NCBI RefSeq assembly: GCF_003182475.1
Contig: NZ_QGTS01000003.1
Span: 242,876-306,875, forward strand
Length of the DNA stretch: 64,000 nucleotides
Origin: Mangrovibacter plantisponsor
GTDB taxonomy: Bacteria > Pseudomonadota > Gammaproteobacteria > Enterobacterales > Enterobacteriaceae
Reading direction: 5' to 3'
Shown here: positions 18,200 to 27,334 of the stretch, piece by piece
Position numbering within the stretch: position 1 is the stretch's first letter
How the letters are laid out: each line of letters starts with the position of its first letter
Notes under the pieces: generated by a model
Databases searched by the model: none
What the model was told of the DNA's origin: nothing
The model's input: only the letters and a program-made list of their open reading frames with translations
Translations under genes and position numbers: made by a program

Positions 18200-19025
18200 A
18201 TTTCAGAGCTTTATTGAACTGAGAGCCAGAGACCGGGCGAAAGCAATCCTGGATGATGGTAGCTACCGTGAATTGCTCGGGCCATTTGACGGGCTGATTT
18301 CCCCCTGGCTTGGGCCGCAGGGAATTGTTCCCCAAAGTGATGACGGCATGGTTATCGCCAAAGGCACCATTCAGGGTAAACCTTCCGTTGTGGTTGCCGT
18401 AGAAGGGGCATTCCAGGGCGGCAGTATGGGGGAAGTCTCTGGTGCCAAAATGGCTGCAGCCCTGGAGCTGGCGGCGGAAGATAACCGTAATGGTATCCCG
18501 ACTCAGGCTGTTTTGTGCCTGGAAACCGGCGGGGTACGCCTGCAGGAAGCCAACCTTGGCCTGGCTGCCATTGCAGACATTCACGCGGCAATTGTTGACC
18601 TGCGCCGTTACCAGCCCGTTGTGGGCATTATTGCCGGTACGGTGGGTTGCTTTGGTGGGATGTCTATTGCTGCCGGGTTGTGCAGTTACTTACTGGTCAC
18701 CCGGGAAGCACGCCTGGGTCTGAATGGCCCTCAGGTTATCGAGCAGGAAGCGGGTATCGAAGAATACGACTCCCGTGACCGCCCGTTTATCTGGAGCATG
18801 ACTGGTGGCGAAGTTCGCTCACGCAGTGGGCTGGTTGACGTCTTAGTTGATGACAACGTGAATGCAATGAAAGACGCAGTCAACCAATGCCTGGCCAAAG
18901 GTGTGCCTGAAACTCACCGCTCAGACCGTTATGACGAATTTCTGGCTCGTTTAACCGCTTTTGATACCGCTAAACAGGCCAGTTCCGAGCAAATCACTGC
19001 ATTTTTTGCCGGGGAGGGTAAATAA
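18192..19025 (+). CDS. mdcD: Malonyl-S-ACP decarboxylase beta subunit MdcD
   Basis: 277 aa, a carboxyltransferase (crotonase-like) fold subunit that with MdcE decarboxylates malonyl-S-ACP to acetyl-S-ACP and CO2. Typical blocks are ELRARDRAKAILDDGSYREL at residues 8-27, GAFQGGSMGEVSGAKMAAAL in the core and GVRLQEANLGLAAIADIHA. It overlaps mdcC by 8 nt and is followed by mdcE with no spacing, so the two subunits are probably made together in equal amounts. Confidence 0.95.
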   Translation: MREFQSFIELRARDRAKAILDDGSYRELLGPFDGLISPWLGPQGIVPQSDDGMVIAKGTIQGKPSVVVAVEGAFQGGSMGEVSGAKMAAALELAAEDNRNGIPTQAVLCLETGGVRLQEANLGLAAIADIHAAIVDLRRYQPVVGIIAGTVGCFGGMSIAAGLCSYLLVTREARLGLNGPQVIEQEAGIEEYDSRDRPFIWSMTGGEVRSRSGLVDVLVDDNVNAMKDAVNQCLAKGVPETHRSDRYDEFLARLTAFDTAKQASSEQITAFFAGEGK

Positions 19026-19823
19026 ATGAGCCAACAAAATCGCGCTGCTGTATGGCTGGATAAACTGGCATCAGGTGCACAACGTATGCCGGGGCTGTGC
19101 CCGTCAGTACAGGTTGCTGACGCCACACTCGACGGGCAATTTGTGCGTTTCATTGCTGTGGTACCGGACGCCAACAACCACTATCCCCGCGCTGCACGGG
19201 GCGAAGTCGGGCTGCTGGAAGGCTGGACTCTGGCAAAAGTTGTGAACCGCACGATTGAAGAAGATGCTGAAAACAGCGTTAAACGGCCAATTATCGCGGT
19301 GATTGACGTGCCAAGCCAGGCTTATGGCCGCCGTGAAGAAGCTTTTGGTATTCATCAGGCTCTGGCTGGTGCGGCAGGTGCGTATGCCAAAGCACGCCTG
19401 GCGGGGCACCCCGTTGTTGGGCTGATTGTTGGTAAAGCCATGTCTGGTGCGTTTCTGGCGCACGGTTACCAGGCAAACCGCCTGATTGCTTTCAACAATG
19501 ACAATGTGCTGATCCACGCCATGGGCAAAGCTTCTGCTGCACGTATTACGTTACGTACTGTCGAATCGCTGGAAAAACTGGCTTCCACCATTCCGCCAAT
19601 GGCCTACGACATCAAAAACTACAGCACTCTGGGCCTGCTCAGTGAATTGCTTGACATTGCTAACCCTGATGCCCCGACACCGGATGACATAACGCTGGTG
19701 ACTAAGACCGTGGCACAGGCAGTCAGCGATGCCCGCAATGACATCACGCTGAAAAACCGGCTGGGTGCAGAAAACCGTCGCCACTCAAAACTGGTTCGTG
19801 AACGCCTGCGAGCGGCCTGGTAA
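19026..19823 (+). CDS. mdcE: Malonate decarboxylase gamma subunit MdcE
   Basis: 265 aa, co-decarboxylase partner of MdcD. Recognisable features are AARGEVGLLEGWTLAKVV, the RPIIAVIDVPSQAYGRREEA stretch typical of carboxyltransferase subunits, and GKAMSGAFLAHGYQANRL. GGAGGGTAA lies directly upstream of the ATG, inside the end of mdcD. A 111-bp gap separates it from mdcF and contains a GC-rich dyad (19855-19874; ATGGGCGCC and its complement). That dyad may reduce read-through or stabilise the upstream message. Confidence 0.94.
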   Translation: MSQQNRAAVWLDKLASGAQRMPGLCPSVQVADATLDGQFVRFIAVVPDANNHYPRAARGEVGLLEGWTLAKVVNRTIEEDAENSVKRPIIAVIDVPSQAYGRREEAFGIHQALAGAAGAYAKARLAGHPVVGLIVGKAMSGAFLAHGYQANRLIAFNNDNVLIHAMGKASAARITLRTVESLEKLASTIPPMAYDIKNYSTLGLLSELLDIANPDAPTPDDITLVTKTVAQAVSDARNDITLKNRLGAENRRHSKLVRERLRAAW

Positions 19824-19934
19824 AAATTCTCATAAAAAAACCTGCCAGATGAGCATGGGCGCCTGGGCGCCCATTAACCCGGCTCGTCTGTAAAACATCG
19901 CAAACTTTTTATTGTTATAACTACAGGTGAATTT

Positions 19935-20894
19935 ATGACGTATGTAATTGTGCATGCCCTTGCACCCATTTTTGTCATCATGCTGCTGGGTTTCATGGCA
20001 GGTAAAACAAAAATGGTCGATAACAAGAATGTCTCTCTGCTGAATATCTTTGTGATGGACTTTGCGTTACCTGCTGCGCTGTTTAGTGCAACTGTGCAGA
20101 CTCCATGGGTTGGTATTGTGAAACAGTCCCCACTCATTCTTATCCTGGTATTAGCAATGTGGGTAACTTACGCTGCTATCTACTTCCTCGCAGTTGGTGT
20201 GTTTAAGAAAAGCCCACAGGATGCAGCTGTACTGACTCTGACTGTTGCCCTGCCAAACTATGCGGCACTTGGTCTGCCAATCCTTGGCAGTGTATTAGGT
20301 GAGGGGCCGTCCACGTCTTTGTCTGTTGCTGTATCAATTGCCTGCGGCTCTGTGCTGTTAACACCGCTGTGCCTGTTGATTCTGGAACGCGAAAAAGCAC
20401 GCCAGTCCGGGGAAAATACCCGCTCAACAATGGCGATGCTGCCGGTTCTGATGTGGCGCTCCGTGAAGAAACCTATTGTCTGGGGCCCGTTACTGGGGGT
20501 TATCCTGTCAGCTATTGGCATTCATATGCCAGAACTGTTGCTGTCATCAATTAAACCGTTGGGGTTATCTGCAACTGCTGCAGCACTGTTCCTGACTGGG
20601 GTGATTCTGTCTGCCCGTAAACTAAAAATTAACAGCATGGTGATTATCTCCAGCATCACTAAGCTTCTGATCCAACCAGCAATTGCTTTTGTCATTGTCC
20701 TTGCACTGGGTCTGCATGGTGAAGTCGCTATCACCGGGGTGCTGATGATTGCACTGTCTGCCGGTTTCTTTGGTGTGGTGTTCGGTAACCGTTTTGGGGT
20801 GCAGTCGCCAGACGCTGAAGCTGTCTTGTTGATTAGCTCCGTGCTGTGCATTCTGTCATTACCGTTATTTATTTCCCTGACTTCAGGACTTTAA
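19935..20894 (+). CDS. mdcF: Malonate transporter MdcF (AEC family)
   Basis: 319-aa inner-membrane protein with about ten hydrophobic segments, of the auxin-efflux-carrier (AEC) family. It starts MTYVIVHALAPIFVIMLLGF and includes the family pattern PNYAALGLPILGSVLG and a C-terminal SAGFFGVVFGNRFGV. In Klebsiella-type clusters MdcF takes up malonate, in place of the MdcL/MdcM pair used elsewhere; no mdcLM homologs are seen here. AGGTGAA precedes the ATG. Only 2 nt separate it from mdcG. Confidence 0.9.
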   Translation: MTYVIVHALAPIFVIMLLGFMAGKTKMVDNKNVSLLNIFVMDFALPAALFSATVQTPWVGIVKQSPLILILVLAMWVTYAAIYFLAVGVFKKSPQDAAVLTLTVALPNYAALGLPILGSVLGEGPSTSLSVAVSIACGSVLLTPLCLLILEREKARQSGENTRSTMAMLPVLMWRSVKKPIVWGPLLGVILSAIGIHMPELLLSSIKPLGLSATAAALFLTGVILSARKLKINSMVIISSITKLLIQPAIAFVIVLALGLHGEVAITGVLMIALSAGFFGVVFGNRFGVQSPDAEAVLLISSVLCILSLPLFISLTSGL

Positions 20895-20896
20895 CT

Positions 20897-21517
20897 ATGC
20901 AATACCGTCCGCACGATCTTTTGTGGCTCAACAGTGAACCTGTATTTACCCAGCAACATAACTGGCTACACCAGCGCTGGTCACTGGCACAACCGGTTGT
21001 CGTGCGGCGGGACTGGCGTAACGACGGGGCGATTCCCGTCGGCGTGCGTGGGAAAGGGCGCGGAGAACGCGCTGCCGGGTGGGTGATGCCAGAGCAGGTG
21101 GTCGGTTACCTGCCTCCCGAGGCTCTGGCAACCCCGGCGCATATCGGCAATTCCCCTTTTGCAAAACAGGCACCGCTGCTGGCTGCCGCCCAATTGTGCC
21201 AGCACAACTGGGCGTGGGTGTGGGGAATTACTGGTAGCACGGGGTTTGCGCTGGCTACCGGGCAGGCCGTATTACATAACGACAGCGACCTTGACCTTGT
21301 AATTCGCGCACCAGTGGCGTTAGCGCGTGAACAACTCATTGCCTGGCAACAGGTGGTCGCGCAACTGGGCTGCCGCGCAGACACCCAGGTAGAAACCCCT
21401 TATGGCGGCTTCTCACTGAATGAATGGCTGCGCGATGGCCGGGTACTTCTGAAGACCAGCACCGGTCCACACAATACATCGCACCCCTGGCAACCAGTAA
21501 CAGGAGAGAGGTTCTGA
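20897..21517 (+). CDS. mdcG: Phosphoribosyl-dephospho-CoA transferase MdcG
   Basis: 206-aa holo-ACP synthase that attaches the prosthetic group to Ser25 of MdcC, in the cytoplasm. The N-terminal half carries RPHDLLWLNSEPVF and a basic region (VVRRDWRNDGAIPVGVRG). The nucleotidyltransferase signature is GSTGFALATGQAV followed by the acidic DSDLDLVIR. ATG 20897 is chosen over the longer frame from 20846, which would overlap mdcF. It ends within the mdcH start (TGATGA). Confidence 0.92.
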   Translation: MQYRPHDLLWLNSEPVFTQQHNWLHQRWSLAQPVVVRRDWRNDGAIPVGVRGKGRGERAAGWVMPEQVVGYLPPEALATPAHIGNSPFAKQAPLLAAAQLCQHNWAWVWGITGSTGFALATGQAVLHNDSDLDLVIRAPVALAREQLIAWQQVVAQLGCRADTQVETPYGGFSLNEWLRDGRVLLKTSTGPHNTSHPWQPVTGERF

Positions 21518-22431
21518 TGAAAGTTATGTTTACTTTCCCCGGGCAGGGAACGCAATACCCGGGCATGCTGGCTGATTGCCCGGGCACCCCGGCAACCCGT
21601 GAACTGTTTACTCAAACCCGGGCAATTCTGGGTAGTGAATTTGAGAACCTGGATACCCCGCAAGCACTGAAGCACACAAGAGCAGTGCAGCTTTGCCTGT
21701 TAATTTCTGCGGTAGCAACTGCGCGCTCCCTTGCTGACGCTGGCGTGCGCCCGGACATGGTGTGTGGATTATCAATAGGCGCGTACCCTGCAGCCGTAGT
21801 GGCCGGAGCACTGGCATATGAAGATGCCGTCCGGCTGGTTGCGTTACGTGGTTCGTTAATGGAAGAAGCCTGGCCAGATGGTTACGGGCTAACCGCAATT
21901 ATGGGCCTTAGCCTGGGGCAGGTGGAAAAACTGGTGGATAACCAGACAACCTGGGTGGCAAATATCAATGCTGAAACCCAGATTGTCATTGCTGGCGGCA
22001 CAGCAGCAATGGCACAGGTTGCACAGCAGGCTCTGGCACTGGGTGCAACACGCGCGAAACAACTGGATGTCAGTGTTCCGTCTCACTGCCCGTTGCTGGA
22101 TGCACCTGCAGAAAAACTGGCTCAGGCCATGCAGTCAGTGACAGTGTCACGCCCAAGCTGCACCTGGCTCAGTGGCAGTACAGCCCGTGCCGTCTGGCAA
22201 GGCCCGGCTCTGGCAAACGACCTGGCTTTCAACATGGCACGCACAGTGAACTGGCGGGATGCCATGGTAGCAGCGATGGAGCGTGATGCACGGTTGTTTA
22301 TTGAAATGCAACCCGGCAGCACACTGACAGGGCTAACCCGCCAGGCGGTGAGCCAGGGTGAATGCGTGGCGTTTGCCACAACACCGCTCGCGACAATTCA
22401 GCGCCTGGCGCAACGGGTGAAAGGGGAATAA
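21517..22431 (+). CDS. mdcH: Malonyl-S-ACP synthesis: malonyl-CoA:ACP transacylase MdcH
   Basis: 304-aa FabD-like acyltransferase that primes the MdcC carrier with a malonyl group. Motifs are FPGQGTQYPGML near the N-terminus, the nucleophile elbow GLSIGAYPAAV (Ser) and a late VPSHCPLLD (His). ATG 21517 overlaps the mdcG stop by one base, with GGAGAGAGG 7 nt upstream; the frame to 21424 is a false extension. It is the last gene of mdcA-H and converges on the minus-strand hydrolase 75 bp away. Confidence 0.93.
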   Translation: MKVMFTFPGQGTQYPGMLADCPGTPATRELFTQTRAILGSEFENLDTPQALKHTRAVQLCLLISAVATARSLADAGVRPDMVCGLSIGAYPAAVVAGALAYEDAVRLVALRGSLMEEAWPDGYGLTAIMGLSLGQVEKLVDNQTTWVANINAETQIVIAGGTAAMAQVAQQALALGATRAKQLDVSVPSHCPLLDAPAEKLAQAMQSVTVSRPSCTWLSGSTARAVWQGPALANDLAFNMARTVNWRDAMVAAMERDARLFIEMQPGSTLTGLTRQAVSQGECVAFATTPLATIQRLAQRVKGE

Positions 22432-22506
22432 GCCGAAGATGCAGAAAAATAACAATCTGCCCGGGCAACGTCCTCAGTACAGGGCAGAAATTATGTGGCA
22501 GGCCAT

Positions 22507-23628
22507 CTAAAACAACGGGTGCTTTGCGGCAAAACCTGGCAGCACACAGGCTACATCGTGCGCACAACCGGGTATAACACTTAAGGTTCCGGGGTGTAGT
22601 GAGGGAAGGCGGGCCCGCTCCCAGGCCAGGTAATTCTGTGCGCGTTGTAACCGGTAACTCCCCTGGAGCATAGCCGCACAGGTTTTATCCAGGCGTTTGC
22701 TTGCTGTTCCCGGCCCGGTGCCACTATCTTGTGCGCCAACCATGTAGCTGATATCCGCCTGTTGGTAACGAATACGTGCCGCGCGGGTTTTCGCCAAAGG
22801 CCACCTGGCAACACCATATTTCCCGCTGTTGTAATCCGGGCAGGCGGTTGCGTCAGGTAAAGCCATCGTGATCTGGCACCTGGCCGGGTAACTGCCGGCA
22901 GGGCTACATTGCGAGTCAGCAACTGGCTTGTTGTTGAGGAAGGCGACAGGGCGCTGTGCATCAAAATAAAGCCAGCTCCCGGGTGAAGCCACCAGGTAGC
23001 GCAGGTTCAGCCTGCCAGGTGGCGGTGCAGCAACACCTATATAGTGCTGAACAAACTGCCCACCTGCAGAAAACCCTGCCACAGTGATGTCGTGCAAATC
23101 TGGCCACTGCTGGTGAAGTTGGCGAACTAACGTATCCATGGCGTGAAATGAGCTGATACCAGGTGGATTCCCCAGAGATACTTCACCACTCATCCAGCCG
23201 CCACAAGACCAGCGGGCATCACCCGGTTTCGCACTTACCTCACCAGGCTTTTGGCAATGTGCACCTTTCTGCGCCTGAAATATTGGTGCAATAACCCGTG
23301 TTGGGGTAGTAATGCGGGCGGCTTTAATTGCCGCGATTCCCGCCTGCAGGCTGTATCTGGCATCATGTGGGTAGCCATGAACGACAATCAGCGCAGCATG
23401 GGGAGCCCCCATGCCATTGGTGCTGGCGACATACCACGAGAAATTTCCGCCATGGTGTGCCAACGCGACCGTTTGCAGGCAAATCTGTGCTGAGGAATGA
23501 CTCGTACATTGCGGTAACGCCTGAGCAGGAGGCGACAAGTTTTGTGCAGCAGCAGACCACGGAGTTACTGCCAGGGAAGCCTGTAAAAGCGTGGTAACCA
23601 GGCACAGCTTATACAACCGGGTAGCCAT
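22507..23628 (-). CDS. Secreted alpha/beta-hydrolase-fold protein
   Basis: 373 aa with a signal peptide ending near residue 29 (SAAAQN). An alpha/beta-hydrolase fold is supported by IVVHGYPHD (oxyanion strand), the nucleophile elbow VAGFSAGGQF (Ser) and a C-terminal IPGCAHDVACVLPGF with the candidate catalytic His. About ten cysteines suggest periplasmic disulfides. The start overlaps the mdcR stop by one base (TAATG), so it is co-transcribed with mdcR. I do not know this gene from described mdc clusters. It might release malonate or another acid from an ester or amide outside the cytoplasm, which is conjecture. Confidence 0.7.
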   Translation of the reverse strand: MATRLYKLCLVTTLLQASLAVTPWSAAAQNLSPPAQALPQCTSHSSAQICLQTVALAHHGGNFSWYVASTNGMGAPHAALIVVHGYPHDARYSLQAGIAAIKAARITTPTRVIAPIFQAQKGAHCQKPGEVSAKPGDARWSCGGWMSGEVSLGNPPGISSFHAMDTLVRQLHQQWPDLHDITVAGFSAGGQFVQHYIGVAAPPPGRLNLRYLVASPGSWLYFDAQRPVAFLNNKPVADSQCSPAGSYPARCQITMALPDATACPDYNSGKYGVARWPLAKTRAARIRYQQADISYMVGAQDSGTGPGTASKRLDKTCAAMLQGSYRLQRAQNYLAWERARLPSLHPGTLSVIPGCAHDVACVLPGFAAKHPLF

Positions 23629-24560
23629 TATTGCGCCTCCATATCCCCCAGGCTGCGCGCATACATTCTTCCCTCAGCGGCCAGTGCCAGTAAGTTAGGA
23701 TCCCGTTCGCGGTTACGGGCAAACACAATAGCGATAAGCTGGCGCATCTGGTAGGGCTCAGCCAGGCGCAACAGGTTAATATCATGCTCATAAACTTTAC
23801 GCATCCGCCCGGGTATCAGCGTAAAGCCAACGCCCGCCTGAACCAGGCTAAGCAGCGAAAAGATATCATTCACCCGGGTAATAATATCCGGCTCAAACCC
23901 GGCGACATGGAATGCATCCTGGAACCCGGCATAGGTGGCAAAACCTTCGGCCAGCGCAACAAATTTTTGGTCGTGATAATCCCGTAAATCGGCAGGTTGT
24001 ACTCCTGCCAAATGCGCGCTGGAAGGGGCGGCAAGGTAAATATCATCATGAAATAAGGGCAGGACTTCTAACTGGGTTTTGTCCAGTTCACCGGCGTTAA
24101 CGGAGATAAGAATGGCATCCAGCGTACCGTTATCCAGTTGACTGAGCAGCATTTGGTTGGACCCCATCGTGAGGTCCATTTCCACTTCCGGGCGGCGTAA
24201 CTTCATACCCATAATCAGCCGGGGTACTGTCTCCAGTGTCAATGAATAGAGGGTGCCAATACGTAAACGCCCCTGGCCAATCCCAGCAATTTTGCGTGTT
24301 TCCTCAATTCCTTTTTCCAGTATACCGGTTGCTTCTTCGGTATATTCCAGCAATTTGCGGGCAGCGGGCAAAGCCACTAAGTTGCGCCCTTTGTGGCTGA
24401 ACAGCGGGCAGCGAATTGCCTCCTCAAGGGAGTGCAGGGCACGGTGAACACTGACCCCGCTCAGCCCTAAAGCCTCACCAGTACGGGCAATATTCCCGGT
24501 TTCCATAAATACTTTAAAAACTGCAAGTTTACGAAACGTAATCTCGTTATCTATTGCCAT
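23628..24560 (-). CDS. mdcR: LysR-family malonate operon regulator MdcR
   Basis: 310 aa. The winged helix-turn-helix at residues 8-65 (FRKLAVFKVFMETGNIARTG, then GVSVHRALHSLEEAI) closely resembles remembered Klebsiella MdcR. The C-terminal part is a periplasmic-binding-protein-type effector domain (residues 93-300). MdcR activates mdc genes in response to malonate. ATG 24560 is preferred to a GTG at 24572 by similarity of the N-terminus; no strong ribosome-binding site decides it. The gene sits at the 3' end of the operon, convergent with mdcH, and is followed without a gap by the secreted hydrolase. Confidence 0.88.
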   Translation of the reverse strand: MAIDNEITFRKLAVFKVFMETGNIARTGEALGLSGVSVHRALHSLEEAIRCPLFSHKGRNLVALPAARKLLEYTEEATGILEKGIEETRKIAGIGQGRLRIGTLYSLTLETVPRLIMGMKLRRPEVEMDLTMGSNQMLLSQLDNGTLDAILISVNAGELDKTQLEVLPLFHDDIYLAAPSSAHLAGVQPADLRDYHDQKFVALAEGFATYAGFQDAFHVAGFEPDIITRVNDIFSLLSLVQAGVGFTLIPGRMRKVYEHDINLLRLAEPYQMRQLIAIVFARNRERDPNLLALAAEGRMYARSLGDMEAQ

Positions 24561-24709
24561 TTGGAATAACACTCTTTCTCACTGCGCTGGCTGAAGGATA
24601 TCAGGAATCGCTTAATGATGATGGCCTTTTATAGAGAACCATCCGTAAGCTTTATTTGATGATTCATGCAGGAATAATTTTAGTGACGGGCTGTTATGAT
24701 TTCGATTAT

Positions 24710-24728
24710 CATAATGATAATCATTAAC
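24710..24728. promoter_or_regulatory. Fur box
   Basis: CATAATGATAATCATTAAC matches the 19-bp consensus GATAATGATAATCATTATC at 17 positions. It lies immediately before the preferred start of the siderophore receptor gene, so iron-replete repression by Fur is expected. Confidence 0.88.
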
Positions 24729-24734
24729 AATAAA

Positions 24735-26900
24735 ATGCAGTGGTTACAAGTGGCGAATTCTTCATTATCTCATTTTCCGGTTGGGAAAATTTTCTTAAAA
24801 ACAGCGTTGGCTTTGGCATGTTCTTCCGCTTTCCCCGCCTTTAGCGCAGACAGCACCACCTCTCAGGCAGAAGACCAAATTACCGTTACTGCAAATGCAT
24901 CTCCCAATGCAGATACCGACAGCAGCTATACTGCGCCGCAAGTCAGTACCGCGAGTAAAATGCCGACCAACCGGCTGGACGAATCACAATCTGTTAGTGT
25001 GGTAACACAGCAACAACTGAACGATTACCAGGTAACGTCATTAAGTGATGCTATGCGTTTTGTCAGTGGTGTGGCGCAGGCCAATACGCTTGCAGGCACC
25101 GAAGATGGCATTATGCGTCGCGGTTTCGGTTCCAACTCTGACGGGTCTATTTTTCGCGATGGCATACGCAGCAGCCAGGGCCTGAATCTGGATGCCACGA
25201 CCGATCACGTAGAAGTTCTGAAAGGGTCGGCTTCGCTACTGTACGGGATCCAGAACCCAGGCGGCGTAATCAATGTTGTCAGTAAGAAACCCCAGTACGA
25301 ATGGCGCACCAAAGTCAGTGGGCGTACCAGCAGCGAGGGCGGTGGCGCAGGAACAGTGGATGTCACAGGTCCATTAGGTAACGGCTTTGCATTTCGGTTA
25401 ATTGCCGAAAAACAAAACCAGGATTACTGGCGTAATTTTGGTGCCGATAAACACACACTGATTGCGCCGTCACTGCAGTGGTACGGGGAAAAAGCCAGTG
25501 TGCTTATCAGTTATGAAGATTACCAGTACGACATCCCTTATGACCGCGGGACAGCCTTTATTAATGGTAAACCCATCAATGTGGGTTACAAAACCCGGCT
25601 GGATGACTACGCAAACCATGCGTGGGGACGCACTAAAACTTTCAACACCCAGTACAACTACCAGTTTAATGATACCTGGAGCACCCGGGTTACTGTCGGC
25701 CTGAGCCAGCGCCGTTATGATAATAACGAAGTGCGTGTCACCGCAGTCAACACCACGACGGGGGCTGTTACCCGCCGGGCAGATGCCAACCGTGGTTATA
25801 ACCACAAAACCAAATATGTCTCATGGGATATGATGGGCACGCCGACACTGTTCGGCATGACGCACAATATCCTGTTCGGTACCGATTATGAGATGGTTCA
25901 GACTTACCGCGCACACCAGTATCAGGGCAAATCCAATACCACTTTTAACTATAATGATCCTGAATACGGTATTGCCTGGCCGGTAACGAATGACACCACC
26001 GAAAAAACCAGTGCAGCGAATAACCTTAACCGCATCCATAACCGTTCCGTTTACCTCAAAGACAGTATTGAACTGACTTCAAACTGGACAGGGGTTGTAG
26101 GCGGGCGCTATCAGCATTATGAACAGCGTGCATCGCAAGGTGTTCCGGCTGAACTGACCATGGATGACGAGGGCAATAAGTTTCTGCCACAAATGGGGCT
26201 TATCTACAAACTGACACCGTCTGTCTCTTTGTACAGTAGCTACAGCAAATCCTTCACGCCATCTACAGATGCCGATGACAATGGCCGCGTAGGTAAACCT
26301 GAGCAGGGCACCACCTGGGAAGTGGGCAGTAAATGGCAGGTCACACCAAAACTCTTTGCCACCCTGGCGTTATACCGCATTGACGAGCGGGACATGTCGC
26401 TGAGTATCAATGGCGACACACATGAAATCGACAAAGCCCGTTCAAGTGGTGTCGAGATGGAACTGAATGGTGAAGTTGTGCCTGGAGTTGATATCAGTGC
26501 CAACTACAGCTACGACCAGGCAAAAATTGTTGACGACGGTGTAGACAGTGATAACGACGGCAACCGCCTGGCAAACGCGCCACGCCATTCTGGCGCTTTA
26601 TACCTGAGCCACGGCGGAATCCGTATTCCTTCAGTGCCGGGTAAATTCCGCATTGGTGGCGGCGCACGTTATGTTGGCGCTCGTGCCGGTGATCCGGAGA
26701 ACAGCTTCACACTGCCGGACTACGTGGTTGCAGACAGCTTTGTCACATGGAATAACCAGTTGCTGGGTAAAGAAACCCAGTTACGCCTGAACCTGAATAA
26801 TATGTTCAACAAACATTACTATACGTCCAGCGGAGGCAATCTGCGGGTGCAGGAAGGGGAAACGCGTAACGTGGTGCTGGAAGCCAGTGTGACATTTTGA
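24735..26900 (+). CDS. TonB-dependent siderophore receptor
   Basis: 721-aa outer-membrane receptor for a ferric siderophore. A signal peptide (FLKTALALACSSAFPAFSA) is followed by a TonB-box-like DQITVTA. A plug domain follows (VEVLKGSASLLYGIQNPGG, VINVVSKKP), and a 22-strand barrel ends in Phe (VVLEASVTF). ATG 24735 is preferred to ATG 24696, which lies upstream of a near-perfect Fur box; no good ribosome-binding site distinguishes them. No siderophore-synthesis or ABC genes adjoin. It looks like a FhuE/FcuA-type hydroxamate receptor in length and plug sequence, but specificity is not certain. Confidence 0.92.
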   Translation: MQWLQVANSSLSHFPVGKIFLKTALALACSSAFPAFSADSTTSQAEDQITVTANASPNADTDSSYTAPQVSTASKMPTNRLDESQSVSVVTQQQLNDYQVTSLSDAMRFVSGVAQANTLAGTEDGIMRRGFGSNSDGSIFRDGIRSSQGLNLDATTDHVEVLKGSASLLYGIQNPGGVINVVSKKPQYEWRTKVSGRTSSEGGGAGTVDVTGPLGNGFAFRLIAEKQNQDYWRNFGADKHTLIAPSLQWYGEKASVLISYEDYQYDIPYDRGTAFINGKPINVGYKTRLDDYANHAWGRTKTFNTQYNYQFNDTWSTRVTVGLSQRRYDNNEVRVTAVNTTTGAVTRRADANRGYNHKTKYVSWDMMGTPTLFGMTHNILFGTDYEMVQTYRAHQYQGKSNTTFNYNDPEYGIAWPVTNDTTEKTSAANNLNRIHNRSVYLKDSIELTSNWTGVVGGRYQHYEQRASQGVPAELTMDDEGNKFLPQMGLIYKLTPSVSLYSSYSKSFTPSTDADDNGRVGKPEQGTTWEVGSKWQVTPKLFATLALYRIDERDMSLSINGDTHEIDKARSSGVEMELNGEVVPGVDISANYSYDQAKIVDDGVDSDNDGNRLANAPRHSGALYLSHGGIRIPSVPGKFRIGGGARYVGARAGDPENSFTLPDYVVADSFVTWNNQLLGKETQLRLNLNNMFNKHYYTSSGGNLRVQEGETRNVVLEASVTF

Positions 26901-27026
26901 TATTTGTTCCAGTACAGTTCTAACATAAAAATTATAAGCAACGCAGAATAGCAATGGGCACTACAAATGTAGTGCCCGGGCCTGTTTAGCCGCTACCATC
27001 CGTGGCCGCGAAGCGATGAACATGGT

Positions 27027-27334
27027 TCAGGCTAAAGCCGTGTTCATTTCATCAATGGCCAGCAACACACTCTGTGCGTTTGCATCTATCTCCGTTATCA
27101 GTTCAGAAGCGCAGGCCGATAAACTGACAGCCTCGCTCATCACTGACTGGTTTTGCTGAACCAGGCTCAGAGAGCGGCCAGAAAGCTCGTTATTTTTCTC
27201 GGTGCACCAATTATAATTCCTTCCGGAGTAAATTCGATGATTGCTACATGGTTACGTATTGCTGTAACCAAATCGGCATCAGAAGACACTCGCGCAGTAG
27301 TGCTGGTGGAAAATAACAAGTTTAGCAGGCTCAT
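27027..27334 (-). pseudogene. Relic of a PAS-containing chemoreceptor
   Basis: Reading from ATG 27334, the first frame gives MSLLNLLFSTSTTARVSSDA, then DLVTAIRNHVAIIEFTPEGI, which resembles the first helix and strand of the PAS domain in small soluble chemoreceptors. It stops at 27167. A second frame, ending at TGA 27027, gives GRSLSLVQQNQSVMSEAVSL and DANAQSVLLAIDEMNTALA, which resembles a receptor C-terminus. The PAS core and the whole signalling domain are missing, consistent with a large internal deletion and frameshift. No function is expected. Confidence 0.55.

Noticed and set aside
19855-19874. GC-rich dyad between mdcE and mdcF as a terminator
   Set aside because: The loop would be too short without opening the stem, and no T-run follows. 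mdcF-H are part of the same pathway, so full termination is unlikely.
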